A DNA stretch of 64,000 nucleotides from Gracilariopsis chorda (GCA_003194525.1 NBIV01000037.1:186001-250000); one strand, 5' to 3'; counted from the first letter of the stretch, positions 12,297 to 23,497 are shown. Translations and numbers: made by a program. The notes: generated by a model not told the origin, from the sequence alone.

Positions 12297-14377
12297 TTGA
12301 AGCTGCAAGAAACTGTGCCAGCTGCCCTCCCTCTCTTCAATGAGCTTCAGCGTCTGGCGTTCAATACCGTCGTCAGGGCCATGCTTCCTGGCGTGTCTGC
12401 AGAGAGCCTGATGGGTGTTGGCGGTCCTTCTACAGCAACGCTGCCCACCACCCGCGTCTCCTTCTTGGATGCCTCGGGTGGAACCGGCAAGAATTTCCTC
12501 TTCAAGGCCTTTCAGGCCATGTTACCCCTTCATGGGAAGTCCGCCTTTACGGGAGCCACGTCCGCTGTAGCATCCATACTGCTTGAGGGCGGTCAAGTGT
12601 CCCACTCAGTGTTCAGGATTCCTATCCTAGCGACCGCTGAGAGCACGTGTAACATCCCAGTCAACTCCCATTTGGCCAATCGGATGAAGAACGTCAAACT
12701 CATTATCTGGGACGAGATCGTAATGTGTCATCCTTCTGCGTCGAAGCCGTAGACCGCACTCTCCGTGACATAACGCGTTTGCAGCTTCCATTTGGAGGCA
12801 AATTCGTATTGTTCTCTGGCAACTTTCGGCAGAATCTTCCCGTTGTTCGTGGTGGCTCTCGATTGGCGATTGTCAACGAATGCATCAAACGCTCAAGTCT
12901 CTTCCCCCACTTTCGTGCCTTGAGACTCATTGAGAACATGCGACTCTCTGCGCTCCGCCAACACCCTTCAGCGACACAGAAGTGTGATACAGTGAGATCT
13001 GACCACATAGGCAGTGCAACGCTCCTTGAAACAATTGGTGAGTGTGCCAGGTGAGTGAGAGTGGCTAACTCATTAGTTTAGTAATTTGTTTAATTATTTT
13101 AGATAGGTACTGACACCGCGCTACTGTGGTGTCGGGCCAGGCCACTAGGGCCCACCGCAAAGTATGCCACGTAGCCCAGTGCACCTGAGGTTGAGCCTCG
13201 CTCACTCTTAAAGAGGGTGCCGTGCTCCCTCACCAAGGATAGTAAATGCAAGCACCTCTGGGATAAGTGTGATACCAACTGGTTTCTACAGTCAACCTCT
13301 TGGTCTAGCTAAGACTATTCAGGCTTTACTAACCCATGTGCGCCTTACTGCCAACACTACCAATTGGTTACGTTAAACCCGCCTGGTTATCTTGCGCCCC
13401 TAGTGGTTTCGTGCTGCCACACCCATTCGGTTAACAAACTTCCACCCTTCAGGTCGAGCACTCGTCGCGCTCCTGCCAAAGGTTTTCTAAACGGAATACC
13501 CCGCTGGTACTTGACACCCGATTGGTTTTACCACATCTGGTCACCTGATTGGTTGTACCACAAGGAGACATTGCAGTTCCCGGACACTCTTGCAAATTGG
13601 AGAGGGACGCTTGCCAGAGACTGTCCCCCAAAGCAGCTCTTTACCCCGCCAGAGCTCGTAAAATGTTTCGAGTCGTTCCGCATCATGGTCTGCAAGGTCC
13701 TTGATGGTATAGCTCAAAGATACGTAGATGCTGATCGGCTAGCGTCGAACGTGAATATAACAGCATGAAACTATTGGATACCAGAGCTTAACGACTATGT
13801 AGCCCATATGATAGCTGGAACGTATCGCACGTATCTCAGGGCGGACAAGGTGGGTGACGAGGAAGGACCCGCTCGACAGTACCCTGTCGATATGCCCAAT
13901 ACTCTGACTGCAAGGTCAGCGCTTCCACACCACTGCATAAAACTCAAAAAAGGCTTCGCAGGTATGCCTCTTCGCAACTTGGATCCCTCAAACAGCCACT
14001 TCAGTGGTGCCGTATATATGGCAGAAGACATTCAAAGCAACGTACTGTTCTTTCGAATCGCTTTTGGAGTAAATCTTGTCAACGCTTTATGCCTGCCGCG
14101 CATGCCATGTGATTCTGGAAACGACACCTTTCAAGATCCCAAATTCACTGGCAGCCAGTTTCCTCCAGTATGTATCTGTTTTTCCATCACTAAGAATAAG
14201 GCACAGGATCAGTCGTATAGTGGTGGCATCGGACTGGATTTGCATGATGGCTGTTTCACGCATGGCCAGCTGTACATCTCGTTTTCTTGGACGACCAACC
14301 CGTCCAACATCCTGTCGTGTCTCCTTGCCGGTAACGCATCTATGAGCAATGTAATGTACCCTAAAGTTCTTTTGTAG
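12297..14377 (+). pseudogene. Helitron Pif1-like helicase region
   Basis: Walker A reads 'LDASGGTGKNFLFKAF', with GGTGKN where GGTGKT is usual (about 12466-12510). Walker B reads 'IIWDEIVMCH' (about 12705-12735), followed by a frame change and 'VDRTLRDI', 'LFSGNFRQNLPVV' and 'LRLIENMRL'. After the segment 13051-13617 the helicase continues with 'PPELVKCFESFRIMV', 'GIAQRYVDADRLAS', 'GTYRTYL.ADKVGDEEG', 'LKKGFAGMPLRNLDPSN' and 'HGCFTHGQLYISFS'-type motifs. Stop codons and shifts make it non-functional, although long stretches of frame survive. Confidence 0.8.
13051..13617 (+). other. 567-bp intron-like insert in the Helitron helicase
   Basis: The helicase frame stops making sense at 13050 and resumes at 13618. 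The segment begins GTGAGT directly after CAG and ends in CCAG, a textbook 5' splice site and an AG 3' end. Its length is divisible by three, and removing it joins 'ETIGECAR' to 'DCPPKQLFTPPEL' in frame, as expected for the family. A 6-bp TGCCAG stands at both junctions (13045-13050 and 13612-13617). It may be a spliceosomal intron or a transposed insert bearing splice sites. The 3' end lacks a strong pyrimidine tract. The interior contains several short GC-rich inverted repeats, such as GACACC/GGTGTC near 13110. Confidence 0.6.
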
Positions 14378-14992
14378 AGGAACTTGATAAGTTTAAGTAA
14401 ACGTCTTCTTTTTTCTTTCATCTTTTTCTGTTCTTATTCCTTCGTACTCCTGAAAAATACTTGCACTCTACAAATCCATTATCCAAAACACGCTACTCAA
14501 ATGCTCCTTTCACCCGAAGGTTTCTTTCACTCAACACGTGCGAAGCACGCAATGGAACCACTTGTTGGGATGATAAATTGAATGTTATTTTCAAAACGAG
14601 TGTCTATAACATAGAGCACTAGACTTGCTATTAAGTCGTGTATTTTTGGTTCGAGCCCTTTTTGGTGTGCTCATTCTGCTGACGTCCGTACAGTTTAGTG
14701 TGCATACGCTGGCATCGTGGAGGTTAATATCAGATGGCGGATACCGCTCACATTCGTGCAGCTCTTCGAGCAGCATGCGACGCGCCTGTTTCAAAGCAAG
14801 CCTTGAGCACTCCCACAACATTGTCACAGTCGAGTTTCGTGCGCTTTAACACCTGTCCATTCAACGAATCCAGTGCGTATTGCGATATAACTGAGAGCGT
14901 ATCCCAATATGACCACGTCGCTTGCCATGCAGCTCGCCGCGCAAACCTATCTTGCCAACTGTTTGATCTTGGATCTGTAATGTTTTGTACTC
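14378..14992. other. no recognisable gene
   Basis: AT-rich sequence follows the Helitron. A degenerate tRNA-like stretch ends with GGTTCGAGCCC and a T run near 14655, but it does not fold as a tRNA. The upstream part of the following EfeO-like gene may reach into the right end. Confidence 0.4.
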
Positions 14993-16680
14993 ATGCTAAC
15001 TCTCATCATCCCACTGGCCTTTGTTGCTTCCATCGTCTCGTTCGTGTCACCTCTCCATCAGAGGCAGCCAACGCCGCTCGTGGCGCCTTCTTCCATCGAT
15101 GCCACCTTTAGCAGGCCCTCATGCCCCCGCTTTTGGCCGCCATTCGCAATCAAGACATTTCAGCCACGAAAACCGCGTATATCGCTGCCCGTCTGACCTA
15201 CGAGCAGATTGAAAGCCTCGCTGTCATCTTCCCCCAGCTGGATGCTGCAATTGAAGCCCGCCCGTATGTATACCATACATGTGAGAGTTACGCGGAATTT
15301 GCTGGCTTTCATGTTTTGAAGCGCACTATATACAGAGATCAACAGATCAAAGACATATACTCACATGCTGTTGCCCTCAATAACAGTGTCAATGCCCTCT
15401 GCCGCTTTCTCTATACCACCGCTGATGTGTACACTCCGGCCACTTTTACGGCCGGCTCAGTCGCCTTTTTATTTGAAGTGCCTGCCAAGAAGGTTGCCAG
15501 TGAGGAGGAGACTTGATCTGATCTCTCCCTCGTGATCTTCCGCAACAACTGGCGTGGAATTTGGTTCCAGGTCATCCCATTCCTTCACATGTCCTCCGTG
15601 AGATCCGCAACCCGTTCAGCCGTTCAGAACGCTTACAAGGAACTTCAGCGTGTATACAACATGATTGATCCGCAGAACGGCTTTTTTACCGAGAAGGGTG
15701 ATGCTGGACACTACAGCTCCGTCCCAGGCTTCGAAAGGAAGCGCATCGTTGACAACAGCTACATGGTTGCTGCTGCACTCGAGAACCTTCAAACTGACTT
15801 GAATGCTCAGTTTGCTGAGGAAGACGAAGAAGCTGAGGAGGAAGTATCAGAGATAGAAAAGAATTTCGTGAGGGCCACTGTTGTTGCTGGTCTCAAAGGA
15901 TTCTTGGGCTTCCGTCCGGAGCAGCAGCAAAGTCTGACTAAGCTGCGAACTGATTAGAAGCAGCGCGACATGGCCACAGCCGAATGCGCATACACTGAGG
16001 CACGTCTCGAGTATGAGCGTATTAAAGTCTTTGCCGGCGACTTCCCTGACCTGGATGATAGCATTGACGCTCGTCCGTACACGTATGGTGGTGGTGAATT
16101 GGATGAGCAGTGGAAGGGATTCCATGCCATCGAACGCGCCTTGTACAGACACATGGACTTTGAGGCTGCCATTCGCTTCAAAAAATTTTTGAAGAGAGAT
16201 GTTGACAACCTTTGCATGGTGTTGCAAGATGATATCGACGGCAAAGGTACTTTCTCTGCAAAGCGTAATATCGGTGGAATTATTACACCTGCGTATGACG
16301 TTCCTGTGAAAAAGATCAGTTCGGAGGAGGAAACTTGGTCCGATCTGTCCATTCTAATCTTCCGTGAAAACGTTAAGGGAATCTGGGCGTTGTTGGAGCC
16401 TTCCATGCCTCACAAACGCGAGAAGAACAGGAAGAGCTTGAAAATGGCCTACCGTGCTGCCAGAGATACCTTGGAGTATGTTGTAGACAGAGGAAATGAC
16501 TGGGAAACCGGTTTGAACTTCAAGATGTACTCAGAAGTCTCTGTTTATGAAAGGAAGCGCATCTCGGTCAACTTCTACCACTTGGGTCGTGCCCTTGTGA
16601 TGGGCGTGATGTTCTGTTCGCGTGAGCCTTTCTTAGACCTTGGTGTACCTTTGCTGCTAGCAATAGGCACACAGGCGTGA
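14993..16680 (+). pseudogene. tandem EfeO/imelysin-domain protein (broken)
   Basis: Two imelysin (EfeO/EfeM, peptidase M75-like) domains lie in one frame, at 15121-15957 and 15970-16680. Each has the family blocks 'YE.I..LA..FP.LD..I.ARPY.Y', 'GFH', '..V..VSSEEET.SDLS..IF' and 'ERKRI'. These proteins bind iron or other cations at the cell surface through a GFHxxE motif. Domain 2 keeps GFHAIE, while domain 1 has GFHVLK. A signal-peptide-like start (ATG 14993, 'MLTLIIPLAFVASIVSFVS') precedes domain 1 but in another frame, with the shift near 15100-15120. A TGA (15514-15516) replaces the Trp that domain 2 has at the same place, and a TAG (15955-15957) cuts the linker. It is most likely a recently inactivated secreted metal-binding protein. 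Confidence 0.7.
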
Positions 16681-17401
16681 TAATTCGGTTCGAACATGGG
16701 CCAATATCCCGTTTCGTAGCACTGGTTTATCCCAGCAAATTCTGGCAAGAAGGCGGAAATTGCAGCAGCGTAATCTGGATACAAGCCACTAAGTTTGCGT
16801 CTTTAGAATCCGGTTTTAGGGTTTTTTGGGGGTTGTGTTCTGCTCATATTCTATCAAATATGTTTCTCTTACCAAGGGTAACCTTCCCATTGGTGCAATC
16901 TGGTACACCTTTGGTTCGGAAAACAGTCTTCATTTACGTGCTCAATATCAAAGGTTTGCTACCATAACCAGGACAATAAACAAGTGATGATTTACACTGC
17001 CAGGCTTAATTTGAAACACCTCTATCAACAGGCATTTCGGCCTCTGCCGCTCTCCGAAAGCCGAACCAATGTTTCCGCCGCATTCTGAGTCAAGTTTACT
17101 ACGCCAAGTACGTTCTGCGGCCGTTTTTCCTGTGCTTGAGCCTTGGCCACTACGTGATCACAAGATAATCGAAGAAATCGTCGTCCACCTCTGCAATTTA
17201 GTCTTTCCTAGCTCCCTGTCCTTCGATTGCAACGTTTTCCTTGCAAACCTGCACTACGTCCGAAGAAACGTTCTTGGACCCTTTTAGTACTGTTTTGGAA
17301 GCCCTAGAATTCTTCACGGATGCCAGTTTTTCTTTCATTGAGCGTACTGTTAGCAATTCGGCGTCATAACAGGCACCGATTGCTCTGTTCTTCGTTGATG
17401 G
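16681..17401. other. no recognisable gene
   Basis: Only short frames without family resemblance are present. This may include the 3' flank of the pogo-like element, but no terminal inverted repeat was found by eye. Confidence 0.4.
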
Positions 17402-18967
17402 TTAACCGGCTTTGTGTAGAGGTCGGACACGTTCTCTCAACAATTTTTTCACAACATAAGAGTTGCACATATGTAGCGCTATCTCGGCGAGAACTGATGA
17501 GGGTTTATTGCCAGGAAGCGTCATCGAATGAATTTGTGTCATGAGCAACCGATTGCTACGCTGATTGGAGTAGGCTTCTCTGCTCTCATGGTGAAAAGTG
17601 TCATGATCAATGACACATCCAGTATCCAACGTGCGGTGGGAAACGGAACTCCGTTGTGATGGTTCAAACGGGTCCAAAAATCTGTAGTCCATAGGCCACA
17701 TTCGGGCTTGCTCAAAAGCTATCTTCACAACAGCTGGCAGTATCGCATGGAATCCTGCAATGCCCATTTTTATCTTAAGGGCTACGTTAGCGTGCGATAT
17801 GTAGCATTTTCGCATGAGAGCGTCCCGCGTTTTCCTGATACTTACCTGGAACGCTTTGTTCACAGCCTTGTCACATGGCTGCAGAAAGTGTAATGTGTTC
17901 GCGGGCTGCTTCACGACCTCAAAATTCACTGAGACACACACTTCGAGCCATTCAATGCTTTTTCTGGACCTATGCGCATATAAAATCAGTAAAACATACT
18001 TTTCTGCCGGTATCGCCGTTCGGATATACTCGGTTATATGCTTCACAACGAGCGGCCTATTCTTGGAGTCTACAGATCCCTTCTCGCTCATCAGTAAACA
18101 TGTGTCATAAGGACACCAGTTTTTCATGGTTAGCCAGTGGGGTCTATCGTCCTCTTCCAGAAAGTCATCACGAAGCAGCGGTTGAAGCCAGTGTGACATT
18201 TTTCGTTTTCCCGCCATAATCATTATTAAAGGCGCTTTGTGACCTGCTGCTGACACGGGGATTCCAGCAGTAACGTCTTTTCCATTCTCTTTCATCGAAT
18301 GACGAGTACCTACACGGCCACTGTCGAATGGGCAAAAACATTTCACTCTCTTCCCGAACTCCGGCAGAATGCTGGCTTCATCGTAGTTCCACACACGGCT
18401 TGGATCTGCCAAAAGTCTCGGGTGCTTCTCATCCATTTCGATCAAGATGTTTTTCGAAGTTTTCACATGATGAAAAGACTGAGCTGCAAGCCTCGCTGCA
18501 GTAATGTTTTCTGCGTTCCAAAACGTCAGATTCCTGTGTCGTGCTCGAAACCGTCTCAATGCATCGCTTGATGGCAGTTTGTCCTTGTATCCAAATCTTC
18601 CATCCGCTGCAATACCAGCGAGAATCATTCCCCGTTGAGGATAATCGATTGCGAATTCTCTTCTTGCTGCTTCATATGCGCGATTTACAACAAAAAGTTG
18701 TTCAGGTACTTCTAGTACACACTTCCGGCCGGCATGATTACTAGTTGGATCTAACAGCTTATTCTGTGCGCCTTTGTTTCCGCTCTTTAAAGCGTTGTGG
18801 ATGCGTTGTATCGTAGATGGCGATACGTTAGACTCTTTCGCAGCTTTGCGAATCAAAAGGCCATTTCCGAGAAGTTTCAGTGCTGGGTGACGTCTTTGTC
18901 GTTCTGCTTTTCGTTCTTCATGCTTTTGCTTGTATGTGCCGGACATAACGCGCATGAAATGTGGCAT
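17402..18967 (-). CDS. pogo/Tigger-like transposase (DDE_1), catalytically altered
   Basis: A 521-residue open frame starts at ATG 18967. Residues about 25-60 form a helix-turn-helix ('LLIRKAAKESNVSPSTIQRIHNAL'). The DDE_1 core has 'RVWNYDEAS' with the first Asp and 'HFLQPCDKAVNKAFQ' with the third. At the second Asp, the usual LLLDGHxSH block reads 'LLILYAHRSRKSIEWLE', so Asp is Tyr; one G-to-T change explains it. The frame is otherwise open over its full length. This superfamily moves by cut-and-paste into TA. As it stands the protein should still bind DNA but not cut it. It could be a recently dead element or a DNA-binding protein that has been kept. No terminal repeats were found. Confidence 0.75.
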   Translation of the reverse strand: MPHFMRVMSGTYKQKHEERKAERQRRHPALKLLGNGLLIRKAAKESNVSPSTIQRIHNALKSGNKGAQNKLLDPTSNHAGRKCVLEVPEQLFVVNRAYEAARREFAIDYPQRGMILAGIAADGRFGYKDKLPSSDALRRFRARHRNLTFWNAENITAARLAAQSFHHVKTSKNILIEMDEKHPRLLADPSRVWNYDEASILPEFGKRVKCFCPFDSGRVGTRHSMKENGKDVTAGIPVSAAGHKAPLIMIMAGKRKMSHWLQPLLRDDFLEEDDRPHWLTMKNWCPYDTCLLMSEKGSVDSKNRPLVVKHITEYIRTAIPAEKYVLLILYAHRSRKSIEWLEVCVSVNFEVVKQPANTLHFLQPCDKAVNKAFQVSIRKTRDALMRKCYISHANVALKIKMGIAGFHAILPAVVKIAFEQARMWPMDYRFLDPFEPSQRSSVSHRTLDTGCVIDHDTFHHESREAYSNQRSNRLLMTQIHSMTLPGNKPSSVLAEIALHMCNSYVVKKLLRERVRPLHKAG

Positions 18968-20263
18968 GAAGGTCCTTGGTTTTCATTGGGACTGGAGTTG
19001 TGTGAGAAACAAGCTGCTGATTTTAACTACCGCGGTGTTGCTGAAGGTGAGGGCTCTTGGTCTGTCAATTCAAGACCATTGTCTCAGTGTCATGAAGAAA
19101 ATTGCAGTGCAAATTTGAGCCATACATCAATTAGAATCTTCCAGGAGGGCTAGCGACAACACACTGGAGCATGCTGATGAGATACAATACGCTCCACTAG
19201 CTTATTAATTGTTATTGCCGAAACGACTTACGCGCGTGGTTGACGAACTGGTGAACTGCAAGGATAATTTGCTGAATATGCTGGCGGTAGGAATGACTGG
19301 GTGAGCTCGAATGAAACGATTCGTGATTTGGACAAGGATCAGTATATCGCAGAACCTAAAGGGTCTATTATTGCGTGCAGACGTTTATGCCACTTGAGAT
19401 GGATCAAAAGACACCTGTCCTACACTAGTATCACTTATATATGCTACAATAGAGACATAAAGGACTTCCGGCGCATTTAGTTCTTTGGATTTCAAATGCA
19501 CTATAGAATATGTAGCTTGAACCCTTTTTTTTTCTGCTCTTCAACGTAAGAATCAAAAATTTCTAAGCAATGATCAGAAATGGTCTTCTCAGAACATGCA
19601 AATTGTCCTGTCTTAATATAGAAGACATCCATTAAATCCCAAGAAAGATATCCTTGAAATTCGGTATTGCGATTATCGATACATTTCGGTTCACATTCTT
19701 TGAACCCTAATGATTTTTACATACCTAACACATTCAAAAAAGCAGCCCTATCATTGCCTGATTCACCTCGCTTTCGTTACTTAGACCTCCAAATAGAGTA
19801 GGAGAAGATGTAAATTCCAAATCAATTTTGTTGTCGGAAGAAGGACCCTTACCCTGCTTATTACATCTGTTAACCACTGCAGTAGATTTCTGACGCTTGT
19901 CGCAACAGTTGCAGCCAGCGGTGCAGGGTGACATTGAAAAAGGGTATAAACGAGGACTAGAGTCAGATACCGGAGTGTAGAATGCGTAAAATAGCAACGG
20001 GAACTGGGAAAGGCCAATTCTTCGTTACGTGAAGGTGAAGCCGAAAAAGTGATCTGAAACGATACCAACGGTACCTGATACGAGGTTTTAGCAAACAATG
20101 TAAACGAATTTTACGGAAGTGTGAAGGGGGCATTGCTGGTGTAATTCGTTGGACTTCAGTAAAAGAGCCAGTCGTCGGCGGTTTACACCTACCGCTGTAG
20201 ACTGAAGAACTACCTTTTCGAGTGCAAGCAGCAGTGCGAGATACTCTCTCCCTGGCACCGAGA
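18968..20263. other. no recognisable gene
   Basis: AT-rich sequence with only short frames. I see no RNA gene or clear repeat. Confidence 0.45.
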
Positions 20264-21367
20264 CTAGCTTGGCTGAACCATTGCGAAGCGCGTCTGAGAA
20301 AATGTTTTGACGACTCTGCCAAGCCTCCGTAGATTCGCATCGGCAACTTGTCTCAATTCAGGCGCCGTACGCAAACGGGACCCACTCCAGGATACCATCA
20401 CTTGCTCCACCCGTAAGGTCGAGCATACCGACGTTGCGCCAGCCAGCGCCAACGGACCAGAGTACCAACATCCAACCACCGCCATTCAACGTTTACAGCC
20501 ATTCCATCTTCCTGTCTACAGACACAACGTAGCTGTCGTCGGCACCAACTGCCACACGAACCATCCAACCTCTCCTACTATGTACCAGGTACCCAACTGC
20601 GTCGCCCATTTGAGCGTCCCACACACGCAATGTCCCGTTCAATGACCCTGACACGATGCGAGTGCCGACCTTGCTCACTGCTACGCACTCAATCGAACAT
20701 GCGTCACCTATGAGCGGCTGTCCGACGGCGTTGCAGCTCTCATCGTCCCACGCACTCGTCGTTCTGTCCCAAGAGCTTGTCGCAATGCGAGTGCCGTCTG
20801 CACTAATTTGCCACCCACTGCCACCCGATGGCGATGCTTCCTTCAAAATCCTACACTAGTACCGTTCTGTCGTCTGAGCCTGACACGATGCAAGTGCCGT
20901 CCGCAATCACTGCCACGCACCCCACCACACTTTCGTGACCTTGGAGCGGCTGTGGGACGCCTTTGCCGCTTCGAGATCCCACACGCACACCCTCCTGCCC
21001 GCTGAGCCTGAGACGATACAAGTGCCGTTTTCGCTCATGGCCACGCACGTCACCCAATGTGTGGCCTTCCAGCGGCTGTTAAACAGGCATCACCGTTAAG
21101 CGTTTTCCACATATGAAAGCTGTGGTTCTCTGTCGGGCACGAAAGCCGAGTCCCATTCACGCAAGAGTCGGTAAAGCTTTTGTGAGTTGCACGGTCGTCT
21201 GCTATAACATCTACGCAAACTCTGGTTCCCCTGTTCCTCACAAAAATGCTGCCATCATGGTGGGCTGTCACCGATCTGCGTTCATAACGTAAGAAAGAAG
21301 CATACTTGACTTCTCCAATCGTCAGTCCTCGCTCCCTGAGCTTTTCTTGTTTGTAAACCTCGTCCAA
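20264..21367 (-). pseudogene. decayed WD40-repeat gene copy
   Basis: WD40 signatures are readable in several frames: 'SVTAHHDGSIFV', 'LQGHESVVGCVAVIADGTCIVSGSDDRTV', 'VECVAVSKVGTRIVSGSLNGTLRVWDAQMGDAVG' and 'ISADGTRIATSSWDRTTSAWDDESCNAVGQPL'. The repeat style (GHxxxVxCVAxSxDGxRIVSGSxDxTVRVWDA) is the regular, bacterial-like type found in STAND/NACHT-WD40 proteins. It is a shuffled, frameshifted relative of the neighbour at 22517-23497, with which it shares the block just before the first repeat. Reading on in the same orientation to about 22033 gives scraps such as 'GWFHVHTLLLWHAKQNEL' that recall the end of an NB-ARC region, but this is weak. Confidence 0.65.
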
Positions 21368-22516
21368 TGTGTCATATCATCTCACAGACATCAAATGGTC
21401 ACCAACACTCGACAAAATCCAGATAGCATCACGCTCCACACGCGTACATAGCATAACACGTCCTCTTCGACGTCGCACACTTGTACTGCACCAGTACCGT
21501 CCTGTTCCAAGAGTTCCTCACACGTTTTCAGCCATGGCTTCCGTGCACACCTTTCCATCCTCAACAAAATTTCTCATCAACTCGTTCTGCTTCGCGTGCC
21601 ACAGCAACAGCGTGTGCACATGAAACCAACCTTTCTTCACACGCCCGCTCTTGCTGACAAACGACTCACCCAATCACCCCATCTGGCAGGCCAACCGATC
21701 GTTTCCAGATGCTCCTTGTGATTTGCATTTTACGCGGCGTTCTCGCTGCATGGCCCGTTTCCATTATCCAATTCTTGTTCCCCAAGGAGGATTGCGCCTT
21801 CAACTACTCGCTTTCCAATCCGAGTTTGGAGCAACTTGCCTTGGCGCACCTTCTTCCTTCGTAACGCTTGCATTATGCTGCTCAATCAAAGAACCTTCGC
21901 CGAATCGAAAGCGTTGGAGGGCCTGCGTTTGATACAAACCTCTCACTCCCGGTCGCTGCGAACGTTTGCCAGTCTCTGCATTGTACAATACATCTTTTAG
22001 GTTGAGCAAAACTAGGTACAGTTCTCCTTGCAAGTGTCACGCATCATCTCGTCTGTTCCCTTCATGTACATTGTACTGAGAACGTACAGGGATGAAAGAA
22101 GACAGTTGTGGGATAGCGAGCAGACCGGGTGACCCAGTCTAAGCCAAGCGTGACGAGTAAGCAGCAGCATGACAGACAGTGTCTCCGAGAGCTGTCTCGG
22201 GCTGCAGCAGACCAAGCGCGATACAAGAGGCAGTCCGACTTCGATCGTCAACAGCTCTTCCTCCCTCCCTATGTCCGTTTCTTCATCTCATATGTTCCCT
22301 TCATCATATGAAAAATGATTGCGAACAAGGGCTTTAAGGGAAGCCTATGTCTCCTCTGCTTTCCTGGCTTTGCGAGCAGCGATGTCCAGAATAAATCCAA
22401 GCACCAGCATGGGCACTGAACCATTGATCATCGTCATTTGTACAAATGAAACATCACTTCTCAAGTATTGGCAGAGATAATTCCACAATCTTTGAGTGTC
22501 TCAGCTTCCGCTTCCA
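21368..22516. other. spacer between WD40 copies
   Basis: Minus-strand scraps may be the eroded N-terminal part of the 20.3-21.4 kb WD40 gene. No open frame of convincing length is present. Confidence 0.3.
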
Positions 22517-23497
22517 TCAAATCCATTTGCTGCCATACAATGTCATTGTACAACTCTGCCCATGTCTTTTCCCCTCGACAAGCAATTCCGTGCTAATTGT
22601 CGCGCACTGAACGGCAGATAAGAAAAGAGCATCACTGCCATGGAAGCGCATCGGAGATGGCGGACGAACAGCAAACTCCACTGTTTCATTTACATTTCCG
22701 CGCACAATTCGGCACGACCGGAAGTCTTCCGTCAAATACGCATCACCACCGCGGATGTTGCGCACGAGTCGCTCACACGTGCCCAGCACAATCTCAGAGC
22801 CGTCCGTTGCGACGGCGCGAACCTCTCGCTGTGATGGCCCTCCCCAACGTGGTGGGGACGACGTGAGGTCGAGCGCGCCGATGGTGCGCTGCCACGAGGC
22901 ATCCCACGACGTGAGCACACACTCCCAGCCGCCGCTGCTCAGCGCCCAAAGCCGTTGCATTTTAGAGTCTGCCGACATCACGCGTGTGCCGTTGGCGTTC
23001 ACTGCAACATAACACACCCCAAACCCATGACCTCGAAGGGGCTGCCCGACGGCGGTGCCGCTTTCAGCGTCCCACACGCGAACAGTGTTGTCCAAAGAAC
23101 CTGACACGATGCGACGGCCGTCCCCGCTAAGAGCCACGCAAGTCACCTCCTTTGTGTGACCTTGGAGCGGGTGCCTGACGGCGGTGCCGCTTTCAGCTTC
23201 CCACACGCGCACGGTGCAGTCCCTAGAGCCTGACACGATGCGACTGCCGTCCAAGCTCAGTGCCACGCAAGTCACCTCATCTTTGAGACCTTGGAGCTGC
23301 TGGCCAACGGCGGTGCAGCTGAGCGTGTCCCACAATCCAACATCGTGATCTTCTGTCTCGCACGCAACCACAGCTCCATCTGCGCAAAAGTGTACAAATC
23401 TCTTGTGATGTGCACAATCGTGATTAACAACTTTCTCGCAATCTCCTGATCGGCTGTTCCACACACAAATGCATCCGTCACTGTGGGCGGTCACCAC
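22517..23497 (-). pseudogene. WD40-repeat protein, N-terminus disrupted
   Basis: The 326-residue frame has about five clear WD40 blades: 'VTAHSDGCICVWN', 'VGLWDTLSCTAVGQQLQG', 'VALSLDGSRIVSGSRDCTVRVWEAESG', 'VALSGDGRRIVSGSLDNTVRVWDAESG' and 'VAVNANGTRVMSADSKMQRLW'. An unrecognised C-terminal extension follows. The frame has no ATG near its start. Compared with the neighbouring copy, which reads 'KLRERGLTIGEVKYASFL', this copy reads 'EEKLQ' in one frame and 'GGEVECASFL' in another, which implies a frame-breaking deletion near 23545. I infer that it was once the C-terminal part of a longer protein, probably a WD40 scaffold. Whether the remaining frame is expressed is unknown. Confidence 0.6.

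Larger units (their letters stand above)
8962..14377 (+). mobile_element. decayed Helitron (Rep/helicase)
   Basis: The coding order of a Helitron polyprotein is readable across three frames. It starts at ATG 8962 with an Arg/Glu/Ala-rich 'MPPIQPS' N-terminus. A 'MQGQICHYRGPLIPTHGVQHEFLSV' type block follows near 9740-9830, then the Helitron-like N domain 'SYDLLSYVLLFPGGQDGW'. Rep and helicase blocks come next, ending at a conserved 'SWTTNPSNI' C-terminus. Many stops and frame changes show that it is dead. The ends are not certain. A small hairpin followed by CTAG at 14600-14622 resembles a Helitron 3' end, but the next base is A rather than the usual T. Confidence 0.85.

Noticed and set aside
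14600-14622. Hairpin plus CTAG as the Helitron 3' end
   Set aside because: The next base is A instead of T and the 5' end is not identified; kept only as a remark.
14600-14665. tRNA-like stretch ending in GGTTCGAGCCC and a T run
   Set aside because: T-stem and anticodon stem do not form proper pairs (6-nt anticodon loop, mismatched T stem); no acceptor stem.
15847-16406. Overlapping minus-strand frames opposite the EfeO-like domains
   Set aside because: Antisense shadows of a well-supported domain pair; no motif of their own.
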